64,000 bases of DNA, taken from positions 2,172,702-2,236,701 of the forward strand of contig NZ_KB467824.1 of assembly GCF_000344615.1 (NCBI RefSeq), given 5' to 3'. Below, piece by piece: positions 37,101 through 47,259 of the stretch. The position numbers and the translations under genes were made by a program. Position 1 is the stretch's first letter, and each line of letters begins with the position of its first letter. Origin of the DNA: Janthinobacterium sp. CG3. Its GTDB lineage: Bacteria; Pseudomonadota; Gammaproteobacteria; Burkholderiales; Burkholderiaceae_D. The notes under the pieces were generated by a model. It had not been told where the DNA came from, searched no databases, and worked only from the letters and a program-made list of their open reading frames with translations.

Positions 37101-37272
37101 CGATGCTGGCCTTGCGGCCGATTTTGGCTTCAATTTGTTGTTCGCCAAAATGTTTGACCAGCGGCGGCAGCGCCAGCCAGACGGCGCCCACCAAGAGCGC
37201 GAGCAGGAGTAGCGTGAAGCCAAGCCAGCGCGCGGCGCGCAGTGGCCAGCGCGAACGCGGGGAGTTTGCCAT
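34168..37272 (-). CDS. DUF748/AsmA-like envelope protein with OmpA-like C-terminus
   Basis: 1034 aa from ATG 37272 (MANSPRSRW), with AAGGA 6 bases upstream. One N-terminal transmembrane anchor (about 16-36) is followed by a long periplasmic region with repeating beta-strand pattern typical of DUF748/AsmA-like proteins (VAFDPFKLVLTVSDF, LVGPQLHIVRTGDAGVARYN, LDLSGKIDNDAAVAISGTLN). The C-terminal about 200 residues contain an OmpA/MotB-like segment (YAEFSAGSASLTEASQGKL) that may contact peptidoglycan. AsmA-type proteins are linked to lipid transport to, or homeostasis of, the outer membrane. The specific role here is inferred. Confidence 0.88.
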   Translation of the reverse strand: MANSPRSRWPLRAARWLGFTLLLLALLVGAVWLALPPLVKHFGEQQIEAKIGRKASIGAVAFDPFKLVLTVSDFLLYERDNTSAAFSARTLLVDVAPAALFKLAPLLSEVRLVGPQLHIVRTGDAGVARYNFSDVIERVLAMPKSAQPTLFSVANIQLEHGAITFDDRFNDKQVKVEALSIGLPYLSNFPDQVDSFVQPRLSATVNGSQFVLKGRSKPFAGSQDTALALDVERLDLASYMKFSPVALPLAVQSAKLSTKLDLTFVRNRGRPQVVLSGTIKLADVVLHDNRAAPLLKAQEMLLQLRKLDLLAGVGALEKVEIVQPQLFLGPGDVVGAQRIGLENASVDAAARTVAADALRLAGLQGEVRRDARGAFNVQQLSGRVGGPAKAAAADKAAPAWLLALKQFAVSDGALAYTDGAVKPAVKLRADDLNLTLDDISSRFDRPLKVTLRTQLNKTGKLSIDGSIAPQFKSYDLAIDAQNLQVPALQPYFADYLNVTLASGQASGKGTLLLVPADAGKETATTYRGMLRLANFRMLDKETAADFLKWRALDVNGINLSLGGPRQNIGLEKVALSDFYARIILSESAKLNLGNIVVSKNAPIGTPAASLTSAEPAAPSRAAPLATAVVAAPPPKSNAPVIRIGQITIKGGNINYTDNFVKPNYTANMTGMNGTVGAIASDKPQPAPLDLSGKIDNDAAVAISGTLNPLFSPMFLDIKASANGVELPRLTPYAAKYAGYAIEKGKLSMAVSYRVEQGKLVAQNDVRIDQLTFGEKIDSPTATKLPVMLAVALLKDRNGQININLPISGTLGDPQFSLGGIIVRIFLNLVVKAVTSPFALIGSAFGGGDELGYAEFSAGSASLTEASQGKLDTIGKALTERPGLKLDLIGRVDPGSDADGVRQQVLRSKLNAFKRKESLDRGGESVSEDVGVTDADKEKYMGKVYAAQTFDKPRNLVGLVKSLPPAEMEKLILANSPVTADALRALASRRAEAVRAYLETKGVIAAERIFLVAPKVTADGIADKGAPNRVDFALK

Positions 37273-37656
37273 ATTTTTCCTTATTATCGACATTGTCCGC
37301 AACGCTGTGCAAGACGGGATTGCCAGTCCAACTGTATATATAAACGCCAAAATGGGCGCCGGGCGGCCATGAACGCGGGCGCACTAAGGTGCCCATTGGG
37401 CAACAGTGGATATTATCGCTGAAACTTGCGCGCCGTGCGCCACGGAAACCACTCCCCACAGCCGTGCGCGGCGCCCAAGCGATGGCTCGCCTGGCGCACT
37501 CTCAGCCGCACTTCGGGCATGCCGCGTCGTCTCGGTAAGTACCTGCTTGCCTATGTAGTTGGGTACGATTACACTGCACCAACAAATTCATCATCAAGCG
37601 ATCCGCCGGCCGCGTCGGGTGGCAATCGCAACGCCTCATATGTGTCGGAGAAAAAA
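37273..37656. other. Divergent intergenic region (384 bp)
   Basis: Separates the starts of the DUF748 gene and the periplasmic binding-protein gene, so it should carry two divergent promoters. No RNA gene, strong hairpin or convincing small open frame was recognised. Confidence 0.4.
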
Positions 37657-38604
37657 ATGGGGAAATATCTCCTGATGTTGGTCGCCTGCCTGGCTTTCGG
37701 AACTGGCCCTGTGCTTGCCAGCGACAAGGACATGAACATCGTTTTCATTGCGAAATCGCCCGATCAAGAGTTTTGGAAATTCATGCGCGACGGCGTCGAG
37801 CGCGGCATCCGCGAGGAAGGGCATATCGCGCTCACTTGGCGCGGTCCGACCCACAACGATAAAACCGACGAGCAAATCAAGCTCCTGCAGATGTACACCA
37901 CTGCCGGCGTTGACGCGATCATTATCGCCCCAACCGACAGGGCGCGCTTGGCGGGGCCGGTGGCGCGGGCCGTGGCGACGGGCATCAAAGTCGTCGTGGT
38001 CGACTCCGAACTGGACGGCGACCGCCATTTGAACTTCATCACGACGGACAATTTCGCCGCGGGACAGCTGGCGGCGGAACATATGTCGACGTTGCTGAAT
38101 GCGCGCGGCAAAGTAATGGTCTTACGCACGGTGACGGGCAGCGGCTCGACCGAAGAGCGTGCCCGCGGCTTTATCGCCTACCTGAAACGAAATGCGCCCC
38201 GCATTCGCGTCGTCGCCGACGAGTATGGCGGCGCCACACGCGACCAGGCCACCCGCGGCTCGGCGAAGCTCTTGAAAAAATTCCCGTCCGTTGACGGTGT
38301 CTTTGCCGTCAATGAATCCTCTACCGAAGGCATGTTACGTGCCCTGCGCGAGCTTGGCGTGGCCGGGAAGAAGAAATTCATCGGATTTGACTCGACGGAT
38401 TTCCTGCTCGGCGGCCTAGCGCTACAGGACATCAATGGACTGGTGGTGCAGAATCCGCGCCAGATGGGATATCTGGGCATCAAGGCCGCGGTAGCGGCAG
38501 TACGCAACGCCCCCGTCAAAGACCGTATTATCTTCACCGGAGCGGTGATGGTGACCCCGGCAAACCACAAGAACCCGGAAATCCAGTCCTTGCTGCTGCC
38601 TTAA
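37657..38604 (+). CDS. Orphan periplasmic sugar-binding protein (ribose/LacI type)
   Basis: 315 aa from ATG 37657, with GGAG upstream. It has a signal peptide (MGKYLLMLVACLAFGTGPVLA, cleavage before SDKD). The mature protein is a type 1 periplasmic binding fold: MNIVFIAKSPDQEFWKFMRD, AGVDAIIIAPTDRARL, VVVVDSELDG, FITTDNFAAGQLAAEHM, VFAVNESSTEGMLRAL and IGFDST. It resembles RbsB-like proteins, but no permease, ATPase or sugar kinase lies nearby. It may serve an importer encoded elsewhere or act as a sensor ligand-binding protein. The N-terminal coding region looks somewhat less GC-rich than its neighbours. Confidence 0.85.
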   Translation: MGKYLLMLVACLAFGTGPVLASDKDMNIVFIAKSPDQEFWKFMRDGVERGIREEGHIALTWRGPTHNDKTDEQIKLLQMYTTAGVDAIIIAPTDRARLAGPVARAVATGIKVVVVDSELDGDRHLNFITTDNFAAGQLAAEHMSTLLNARGKVMVLRTVTGSGSTEERARGFIAYLKRNAPRIRVVADEYGGATRDQATRGSAKLLKKFPSVDGVFAVNESSTEGMLRALRELGVAGKKKFIGFDSTDFLLGGLALQDINGLVVQNPRQMGYLGIKAAVAAVRNAPVKDRIIFTGAVMVTPANHKNPEIQSLLLP

Positions 38605-38861
38605 CGGGTACTCGGACTCGATGCCGGGGCAAGAATCATTCGGAATGATCATCTGACCAATTGTTTGTATTGGCAACACCTTATCGCTCCACTGCCGACG
38701 AAGAGCGGGTCGAATCGGTCCGCGTTTTTGCGCGAGCCAAGCCAGTACAGGGAAATGAGTTATTGACGAGGATCCAGACGGCACCAGCCGGCGGATGTGT
38801 CGCGATATTGGCAGGCCGCAGCGAAGCGACAGTTCTTGCGTCGTCGTTAGCTTGTATTCGA

Positions 38862-38936
38862 TGGTCCGCCCGGAGGGAATCGAACCCCCATGATCGCTTT
38901 AGAAGAGCGAGGTCCTATCCGTTGAACGACGGGCGG
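38862..38936 (-). tRNA. tRNA-Arg (anticodon UCU), CCA encoded
   Basis: On the minus strand a cloverleaf folds. The acceptor CCGCCCG pairs with CGGGCGG. The D arm is GTTC/GGAC. The anticodon stem TCGCT/AGCGA has loop CTTCTAA (anticodon TCT). The T arm GGGGG/CCCTC has loop TTCGATT. Discriminator A and CCA follow. It reads AGA codons. Confidence 0.93.
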
Positions 38937-39121
38937 ATTGAAGCCGATATTTTACCCGCTGGCAGCGGTTTTGTGACGGCACTTTATACTCTTGATGCAA
39001 GCCGAGCTACCGAAGGTTATATCCGGCCGAGCTATCGGCAGAATGAATACCCAAGAACATTCAAATGCCATACACGAAATGAAAAACGGGCTGCCAAGAA
39101 TCTGACAGCCCGCTTATATTT

Positions 39122-39198
39122 TGGTCGGAGTACAAGGATTCGAACCTTGGACCCCCTGGTCCCAAACCAGGTGCGCTACCGGGCTGCGCTACACTCCG
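39122..39198 (-). tRNA. tRNA-Pro (anticodon UGG), CCA encoded
   Basis: On the minus strand CGGAGTG pairs with TACTCCG (one G-U pair) as acceptor stem. The anticodon stem CCTGG/CCAGG holds loop TTTGGGA with anticodon TGG. The T loop TTCGAAT is present, and discriminator A is followed by encoded CCA. It lies 185 bases from tRNA-Arg on the same strand; they may be co-transcribed. Confidence 0.95.
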
Positions 39199-39415
39199 AA
39201 GACAAGATAATACCGTCTGGGGCCCGCTCCGTCAATCGCCCAAGGAAAATTAAATCAAAATAGCTATCGAAGCTGCTTGCATGATGGCATCAGACTACCG
39301 CTCCGCCGAGCCGCCGGGCGCAGCTTCGGACCATTTACTTTATACACAATCCGCTGACCTTCCTCGAGCGGTGCCTGCCAGCGCCGGCGACAACGCACAC
39401 CGGCCCCGCTTGCGC

Positions 39416-41479
39416 CTATTGCGGACCAGCCACGGCCACGGTTGCCACGATACCCTGCGCCACGGCGCCGGCGAAATCGCTTTCCGCGCGCGCCAGCAAT
39501 TCACCTGCGGGCTCCCGCAGACTGGACGCGATGACGGCGCGGTTGCGTCCCTGCGACTTGGCATAATACAGCGCCATGTCCGCCAGCTGCACCGCCTTCT
39601 CCCAGCCGAAATGCGCTTCCGGCAAGTCGCAGAATGGCATAGGCACCGTGCCGGCGCTGATCTTCACTGGCACCTGCACGTCGCCGCAATCGACGGGCGC
39701 CGTGCCCACGCTGTGCAGTAGCCGCTCCACCATCGCTTCGATCTGGTTCGGCGGCATCCCCGGCGCAAAGACCAGGAATTCCTCGCCGCCCCATCGCAGC
39801 ACGATATCGCTGCTGCGCACCGCCTCCGTCAGGCGCCGCGCCACCTCGACCAGCGTGCGGTCGCCCACGGCATGGCCCCAGCGGTCGTTGATCTGCTTGA
39901 AGTGGTCGATATCGATGATCGTGATGGCGTCGATGCCGCTGCCGCGCTGCTGGCGCCGCTCCGCCTCGGGCAGGCCGGCCCGTCGCTGCATGCGTTCCAG
40001 GAACACGCGGCGGTTGAACAGCCCCGTCAGCGGATCGCGCGTGGCGTGGAATTCCAGCTGTGTATTCAAACGTTCCAGTTCGGCGTTGGCGCTGGTGGCC
40101 CGGCGGTACTGAAGGTACACGAACACGCCCGCCACCAGCAGCAGCGCGGCCGCGATACCGATGACCCACTGTTCTTGGCGCTTGTTGCTGATCACCGCGT
40201 CCTTCAGCAGATTGTCGCGCGCCAGCTGGCCGATCTGGCGCTGGCGCCGGTCGGCTTCGAACTTCTCTTGCAGCGCGGCCACGGCCTGGTCGCGTTCCGC
40301 GGCCAGCAACCCTTTCTGGACGTGCTGCTGCTCGCGCACGAACGTCAGCGCTTCACGTGGCCGCCCGGCTCCCTCGAGCATGCGGCTGGTTTCGTCCAGC
40401 ATGCTGACCAGGTCGCCACTCGCGTTTGATGCGCGTAGCGAAGCAATCACTTCATGGATGTACGGCAGCGCCGCGTCGACCTTGCCCTGCCCGCCCAGCG
40501 CAAAACCGAGATTGGCCTTGGCCATCAGCGTCGAACTGGCGTCGCCTACTTGCAGCGATTTCGCCAACGCCTTGCGCGCCGCCACCTCCGCCTTCATATA
40601 CTGGTGCGCGCGCAGATAATGGTTGGCGATGTTGCCGAGTATGGTGCCCTCCATCGCCACCAGCCCCGCGCGCTCGGCCGTTGCGAGCGCCAATTCGAAC
40701 GCGGCCAGACCCTCGGCGTTGCGGTCCAGCGCCACGTAGGCGATGCCCTGCGCGAACAGCAGCCAGGCAAGCGGCCTGGCTGCGATGGCGCCACGGTAGG
40801 CGTCCAGCGCGGACGTCGCCATCTCCAGCCCCTTTTCGGGGTTACTCATGTTGACGTAAAGACGGCTGATCAGCATCACCGCCTGCAGGCGCGAGCGCAG
40901 CGTCGCCTCGCCGCTGCCCTCGGCGCGCCTCAGCACGGCAAGATAGCGACTTAAGGCCTTGTCGTACTGTGTCGTGGCGTTGTAAGCGTCGCCATAGGAA
41001 AGGTCAAGCCAGTTCTGCAGTTGGGGATCGGGATTGGCACCGATATGGGGCCGCATGGCGTCGAGCGCAGCCAGCGCCAGCAGCGGTTTGTTTTGATGCA
41101 GAAGGCGGTCGATGCGACCTAGCCGCGCCATCGCCAGCGTGCCCTGGTCGCCGTTGGCCTGCGCAAGTTCGCGCAGCGCTTCCAGCGTGTCGAAAGCGTC
41201 GTCCGCCTGCCCGGCGTCGCGTTGCAGCGCATGGCGCGTCAACAACAGCTCGCGTTGGACGCGATACGACACTTTGGCCGGCAACGCGGCGCGCAAGCTT
41301 TGCAGCCGTTTGAACGCGGCGACATTGGTGTTGTACGACAGGTCGACAATGGCGCGCAATTGTGCCAGCGTGGCGGCGTCGTCGGCCCGCGCGACTGGCG
41401 CCCACAGTGTCGCCGCCAGCAGGGCGGCTCTCGCCAGGCTACTGGCCCGGCGCACCGGAAATGAAGACAAAACGTTCAT
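39416..41479 (-). CDS. Diguanylate cyclase with periplasmic TPR-like region and GGDEF domain
   Basis: 687 aa. A signal/anchor segment (about 10-32) precedes a TPR-like helical region (about 35-400; LALAALDAMRPHIGANPDPQ, YDKALSRYLAVLRRA). Next come a coiled coil and a second transmembrane helix (about 440-458: WVIGIAAALLLVAGVFVYL). The cytosolic GGDEF domain (about 485-650) has the active motif GGEEF at 564-568. The allosteric product-inhibition site RSSD sits five residues before it (555-558), so the enzyme should make cyclic di-GMP and be feedback-inhibited. The TPR part probably senses a protein or cell-wall signal. It complements the HD-GYP enzyme encoded at 13.2 kb. Confidence 0.92.
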   Translation of the reverse strand: MNVLSSFPVRRASSLARAALLAATLWAPVARADDAATLAQLRAIVDLSYNTNVAAFKRLQSLRAALPAKVSYRVQRELLLTRHALQRDAGQADDAFDTLEALRELAQANGDQGTLAMARLGRIDRLLHQNKPLLALAALDAMRPHIGANPDPQLQNWLDLSYGDAYNATTQYDKALSRYLAVLRRAEGSGEATLRSRLQAVMLISRLYVNMSNPEKGLEMATSALDAYRGAIAARPLAWLLFAQGIAYVALDRNAEGLAAFELALATAERAGLVAMEGTILGNIANHYLRAHQYMKAEVAARKALAKSLQVGDASSTLMAKANLGFALGGQGKVDAALPYIHEVIASLRASNASGDLVSMLDETSRMLEGAGRPREALTFVREQQHVQKGLLAAERDQAVAALQEKFEADRRQRQIGQLARDNLLKDAVISNKRQEQWVIGIAAALLLVAGVFVYLQYRRATSANAELERLNTQLEFHATRDPLTGLFNRRVFLERMQRRAGLPEAERRQQRGSGIDAITIIDIDHFKQINDRWGHAVGDRTLVEVARRLTEAVRSSDIVLRWGGEEFLVFAPGMPPNQIEAMVERLLHSVGTAPVDCGDVQVPVKISAGTVPMPFCDLPEAHFGWEKAVQLADMALYYAKSQGRNRAVIASSLREPAGELLARAESDFAGAVAQGIVATVAVAGPQ

Positions 41480-41872
41480 GGCTGCAGGTGCCGGCGCGAT
41501 CAGCGCGGCGCGAAAAGGTCGGTTACGTACCCGCGCGGGAAGCGCGTCCGTGGGTGCCGGGCGAGTCGGAATCGGGCGGCGGTTGCAGCGCGGCAGCTAG
41601 GTCGAGGCGGCGGCGATCGTCCCAGTATGATTAATTGCCACGAGGAAATCAAGCAATGATTGGCCCGGCGGCCCCGCCATGGCAATTTCGGCCTGTGTCG
41701 GCGCAACGCCTTCCGGGTGGCCGCCACCCGGACCCAGTGGAAACCGAGCACGCACGCCGCGCGCGCCCGGGGGCCTGCTCCCGGGCTGGCAAGCCCGAAT
41801 CGAAACGGGAACAATCCGAGTTGTCGAAATCCCCGGCCAACGGGGCCGCCGGGACGCGCGTGCGAACCCGAC
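41480..41872. other. Gene-poor region upstream of the diguanylate cyclase (393 bp)
   Basis: No convincing gene. Two perfect short hairpins are visible: CCGGGTGG/CCACCCGG (41713-41731) and GCCCGGG/CCCGGGC (41765-41786). The first part should hold the promoter of the diguanylate cyclase on the minus strand. The rest looks like decayed DNA next to the TetR remnant. Confidence 0.4.
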
Positions 41873-42058
41873 TTAGCGAACCTTATCAAACATCGCCACG
41901 TACAGCGCCAAGTCGCGTTCGCTTGCCGCCTGCCCTCCCGCGTGGGAATAGCCAATGACCGCATAATAGTAAAAACGGGCGAGTGCCGCCGCGTCATCTA
42001 CCGACCAGCCTATCTCACGCAGCAGCTGCGTAATATACGATAGCCGGCCCTGCCGCAC
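41873..42058 (-). pseudogene. C-terminal remnant of a TetR-family regulator
   Basis: An open frame of 61 codons ends with a normal stop and encodes a stretch (YITQLLREIGWSVDDAAALA, RFYYYAVIGYSHAGG, ALYVAMFDKVR) that looks like the last two helices of a TetR ligand-binding domain. The N-terminal DNA-binding helix-turn-helix is absent, and the upstream sequence runs directly into the neighbouring gene on the opposite strand. I read it as a 3' remnant of a regulator that was once divergent from the DUF6463-like gene. The family call rests on a short segment and is tentative. Confidence 0.5.
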
Positions 42059-42078
42059 GGGATACAGTGGAGAATGAT

Positions 42079-42455
42079 ATGGAATGGAGCTGGAAAATGA
42101 TGGTCGCGTGGGGAATAACCCTCCTGGGGATTCTTCATATAGGGATGGCGGTCGTGCGCTTCCGGCATCCGTTTGCCGCTGCGCTGCAGGACGGGTTTAT
42201 CGGTGCTTTTTCGGCCAATGATTCACGCCGCGTTGCCGCCGCGTGGCTCACCTTGTTTGGACCTGCCATAACGGTATGCGGGCATCTCGCAATACGTGCC
42301 GCTACCGTGTCAGATCTGAGACCCTGAAAATCATCGGTTTGTATTTGTCTGCCACCGCCTTGTTCGGCGTGGCGGCCTTTCCCAACTCGCCGATCTGGGC
42401 GCTTTTGTTATTATCAATTGCCCTTGTTACGATTGGATATGGTCGGCTCGCGTGA
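42079..42455 (+). pseudogene. Frameshifted DUF6463-like small membrane protein gene
   Basis: The first part (from ATG 42079, GGAG upstream) encodes MEWSWKMMVAWGITLLGILH, VVRFRHPFAAALQDGFIGAF and WLTLFGPAITVCGHLAIRAA, then stops at 42327. The next frame continues with LKIIGLYLSATALFGVAAFP and WALLLLSIALVTIGYGRLA up to 42455. Joined, they make a roughly 125-residue protein with four membrane helices resembling the DUF6463 family. A single-base shift around 42290-42330 separates them. It is either a real inactivation or a sequencing error. Genes of this type often sit beside a TetR regulator, and a TetR remnant lies immediately upstream on the other strand. Confidence 0.6.
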
Positions 42456-42611
42456 GCTACCGGGTGATTGACCACTCCAGCGTCATTGATACGTTTCCCC
42501 GACTGACCATACACTTGCGCGGCAAGAACCGCGTCTTGCGCGCGCCGGCCCGGACGCAACCCGTAGCTGTGCTCGCTGAAGGGCTCGCACACGCTTGAAC
42601 GCCTGCAGCAG

Positions 42612-42627
42612 CCCCCCCCCCCCCCCC
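42612..42627 (+). repeat. Homopolymeric C tract (16 C)
   Basis: Sixteen consecutive C residues in a non-coding interval. Such tracts slip during replication and sequencing, so the length may vary between clones or be a base-calling error. Confidence 0.9.
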
Positions 42628-42753
42628 TTCTCAGCGCCGCAGGCAGCAGCGCCGATCCTGACTTTTTGGCGCATGGCGCGGGCTTCGTCGCTGTGGTCAG
42701 CTCGCGGCGGGATTTGCGCCCACAGGTGTGCGCCCATGCTGGGCGCACACGTG

Positions 42754-42781
42754 AAAAGGGCCGCCATATTGGGCGGCCCTT
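42754..42781 (-). terminator. Rho-independent terminator downstream of glmM
   Basis: Perfect 10-bp stem AAGGGCCGCC (42756-42765) / GGCGGCCCTT (42772-42781) with loop ATATTG. On the minus strand the stem ends in CCCTTTTC, giving a short T-run. It is placed 59 bases after the glmM stop. Confidence 0.75.
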
Positions 42782-42839
42782 CGCATATTCGCGGCGGTTT
42801 GGGCCGGCGGCGCCGGCGCCCCCCCCTCCCGCCGGAGGC

Positions 42840-44177
42840 TTAGGCCATGACTTTGTCGGCGATGCGCTGCGCCATGGTTTTGGCGTGCTCGGCGCTCTTG
42901 GCCTCGACCATGACGCGAATCAGCGGCTCGGTGCCGGATGCGCGGATCAGCACGCGGCCGGTATCGCCCAGTTCCCGCTCGACTTTTTCCTTTTCACGGA
43001 CCATGGCCGGGTTCTTTTGCCAGTCGAAGCCCGCCGCGACGCGCAGGTTGATCAAGGTTTGCGGGAACAGCACCAACTCGCTGGTGCATTGCTCCAGCGT
43101 CTTGCCGCTACGCTTGAGCGCCGACAGCACCTGCAACGCCGATACGATGCCGTCGCCGGTGGTGTGCTTGTCCAGGCACAGCAGGTGGCCCGAGCCTTCG
43201 CCGCCGAGGATCCAGCCACGCTCTTTCATCACCTCCAGCACGTAGCGGTCGCCCACCTTGGCGCGCGCAAAGCCGATACCCATTTCCTTGAACAACACTT
43301 CCAGCGCCATATTGGTCATCAGGGTGCCGACCGCGCCCGGCACCGGGCCGGTTGCCAGGCGGTCCTTGACCATCACGTACAGCAGCTCGTCGCCGTTATA
43401 CAGGCGGCCCTTGCCGTCGCACATGATCAACCGGTCGGCGTCGCCGTCGAGGGCGATGCCGAGGTCGGCGCCGTGCTCGACCACCGCCGCCGCCATTGCG
43501 GCCGGCGCCGTCGCGCCAAAGCCCGCGTTGATGTTAAAGCCGTCCGGCTTGTTGCCGATGGCGATCACTTCGGCGCCCAGTTCGTGGAACACGTGCGGCG
43601 CGATGTGGTAGGCGGCGCCATGGGCGCAGTCGACGACGATTTTCATGCCGCGCAGGTCCAACTCGTTGGGGAAGGTGCTCTTGCAAAATTCAATGTAGCG
43701 GCCCTGGGCGTCGGCCAGGCGCTTAGCGCGCCCCAGCTTCTCCGACGCCACGCAGGACATCGGCGTGTCGAGCGCCAGTTCGATTTCCTGCTCGGTCGCG
43801 TCGGGCAATTTGGTGCCCTGGTGCGAAAAGAATTTGATGCCGTTGTCGTGGAACGGGTTGTGCGACGCCGAGATGACCACGCCGGCAGCCAGGCGCAGCG
43901 CCCGCGTCAGGTAGGCGATCGCCGGCGTCGGCATCGGGCCGGCCAGCATGACGTCGACGCCGGCGGCCGAGAAGCCCGCCTCCAGCGCCGCTTCCAGCAT
44001 ATACCCGGAGATGCGCGTGTCCTTGCCGATCAGCACGGTCGGCTTGATCGCGGCGGTCTGGGCCTTGGCCAAGACTTTACCGGCGGCGTAGCCGAGGCGC
44101 ATCACGAAGTCAGGGGTGATTGGCGCGGCGCCGACCAGACCGCGGATGCCGTCTGTTCCGAAGTATTTACGTGTCAT
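42840..44177 (-). CDS. glmM: Phosphoglucosamine mutase GlmM
   Basis: 445 aa from ATG 44177 ([13 protein letters not shown]), with AGAAGAG upstream; the TTG six codons earlier is not the start. It converts glucosamine-6-phosphate to glucosamine-1-phosphate for UDP-GlcNAc synthesis, needed for peptidoglycan and LPS. It has the active-site phosphoserine Ser105 in [12 protein letters not shown], the Mg loop DGDADR, the sugar-binding GEGSGH, and the phosphate-binding [14 protein letters not shown]. It sits 39 bases after folP, as in many proteobacteria, and probably shares the ftsH-folP-glmM transcript. A terminator follows. Confidence 0.97.
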   Translation of the reverse strand: MTRKYFGTDGIRGLVGAAPITPDFVMRLGYAAGKVLAKAQTAAIKPTVLIGKDTRISGYMLEAALEAGFSAAGVDVMLAGPMPTPAIAYLTRALRLAAGVVISASHNPFHDNGIKFFSHQGTKLPDATEQEIELALDTPMSCVASEKLGRAKRLADAQGRYIEFCKSTFPNELDLRGMKIVVDCAHGAAYHIAPHVFHELGAEVIAIGNKPDGFNINAGFGATAPAAMAAAVVEHGADLGIALDGDADRLIMCDGKGRLYNGDELLYVMVKDRLATGPVPGAVGTLMTNMALEVLFKEMGIGFARAKVGDRYVLEVMKERGWILGGEGSGHLLCLDKHTTGDGIVSALQVLSALKRSGKTLEQCTSELVLFPQTLINLRVAAGFDWQKNPAMVREKEKVERELGDTGRVLIRASGTEPLIRVMVEAKSAEHAKTMAQRIADKVMA

Positions 44178-44216
44178 TTTATTCTCTTCTATCAAGTTGA
44201 TTACTCACGTATGTTG

Positions 44217-45056
44217 TTAGCGCGCCGCGTGCCATACGCTCAGCGCGTCGACAGTCTCAGCCACATCATGCACCCGTACGATATCGGCGCCATGCGCTAC
44301 CGCAGCCAATGCGCCGGCCAGGCTGCCGGCCAGGCGCCGCTCCACCGGCTTGCCGGTGACGGCCCCGAGCATCGATTTGCGCGACAGCCCGGCCAGCATC
44401 GGCAGGCCCAGTTCGGCGCGGATCTGCCCGCTGGCCTTGAGCAGCGCGAAGTTGTGTTCGACCGTCTTGCCGAAACCATAGCCGGGGTCGACGCAAAGGC
44501 GCTCGCGCTCGACGCCGGCCGCCGTCAGGGCGGCGACCCGCTCGCGCAGGAAGTCGACGACCTCGCGCACCACGTCGCCATATTCCGGGCGCGCCTGCAT
44601 GGTTTGCGGCACGCTTTGCATGTGCATGATGCACAAGGCACAGTCGCTGCCGCGCACCGCCTCGATCGCGCCCGGCGCGCGGAAGGCGTTGATGTCGTTG
44701 ATCATATCGGCGCCGGCCAGGATGGCTTCGCGCATCACCTCCGGCTTGTACGTGTCGACCGACAGCGGCTTGCCGCAGTCGCGCAGCGCGTACAGCGCCG
44801 GCATGACACGCTGCAGCTCGTCCGCCAGCGACAGCGCGGGCGCGCCGGGCCGGCTCGATTCGCCGCCGATGTCGATAATGTCGACGCCTTCGGCAACCAT
44901 CTCGTCGGCGCGGGCCAGGGCAAACTCCAGCGACTGGAACTGGCCGCCGTCGGAAAACGAATCGGGCGTGACGTTCAGGATGCCCATTACCAGGGCCTTG
45001 CCGCCCGGGGCGGTGAGGTTGAAGCCAAACCGGCCGAATTGAAAGTATTGTCGCAT
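44217..45056 (-). CDS. folP: Dihydropteroate synthase FolP
   Basis: 279 aa. It condenses para-aminobenzoate with hydroxymethyl-dihydropterin pyrophosphate in folate synthesis and is the sulfonamide target. Signatures: VMGILNVTPDSFSDGGQF (pterin/pyrophosphate loop), DIIDIGGESSRPGA, PLSVDTYKPEV, DINAF, and LCVDPGYGFGKTVEHN, with LPMLAGLSRKSMLG containing the catalytic Lys. It lies between ftsH (upstream, with a terminator-like hairpin between) and glmM (downstream). Confidence 0.96.
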   Translation of the reverse strand: MRQYFQFGRFGFNLTAPGGKALVMGILNVTPDSFSDGGQFQSLEFALARADEMVAEGVDIIDIGGESSRPGAPALSLADELQRVMPALYALRDCGKPLSVDTYKPEVMREAILAGADMINDINAFRAPGAIEAVRGSDCALCIMHMQSVPQTMQARPEYGDVVREVVDFLRERVAALTAAGVERERLCVDPGYGFGKTVEHNFALLKASGQIRAELGLPMLAGLSRKSMLGAVTGKPVERRLAGSLAGALAAVAHGADIVRVHDVAETVDALSVWHAAR

Positions 45057-45101
45057 GGGGCTGGGAAACGGTAGGAAAAACGGCAGGAGGCCGCACGACG
45101 G

Positions 45102-45131
45102 AAAAGGGCAAGGATCGCTCCTCGCCCTTTT
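45102..45131 (-). terminator. Terminator-like hairpin between ftsH and folP
   Basis: 13-base arms AAAAGGGCAAGGA (45102-45114) and TCCTCGCCCTTTT (45119-45131) pair with a single mismatch around a 4-base loop. Read on the minus strand it ends CCCTTTT. It lies 36 bases after the ftsH stop and may partly separate ftsH from folP-glmM transcription. Confidence 0.7.
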
Positions 45132-45166
45132 ACTGACGGCACGAAGCCGACATCAAACGGCCAGCG

Positions 45167-47050
<1,884 letters not shown>

Positions 47051-47259
47051 GAAGACTCCTTGGATGCGGTACGCATCTTTTTCCTATAGCTGAAAACACG
47101 ATTTTACTCGCAATAAGCGGGCCGTGCCAAAGCCTGCCGATGCGTGCGCGCAAAAAACACCGCGCGCACGCGGGAAGCGTAACCGGGCTTATGTGCCTGC
47201 GAGCATTTTCATACCCTCACGGCATTACCCTTCCCTGCTTTGATGTGCGGCTACAAGCG

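Larger units (their letters stand above)
42456..42839. other. Gene-free interval with poly-C tract and tandem hairpins (384 bp)
   Basis: Contains no credible gene. It holds 16 consecutive C residues (42612-42627), a perfect hairpin GTGTGCGCCC/GGGCGCACAC with 5-base loop (42726-42750), and directly after it the terminator hairpin of glmM (42754-42781). A second C-rich stretch lies at 42820-42827. Confidence 0.6.

Noticed and set aside
38605..39415. Integrated element at the tRNA pair
   Set aside because: No integrase, no duplicated tRNA 3' end and no mobile genes were found between or beside the tRNAs. Only a weak suspicion remains for the orphan binding protein.
41649..41840. Short minus-strand open frame between the cyclase and the TetR remnant
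   Set aside because: No ribosome-binding site, no recognisable fold and an Arg/Gly-rich composition typical of non-coding GC-rich DNA.
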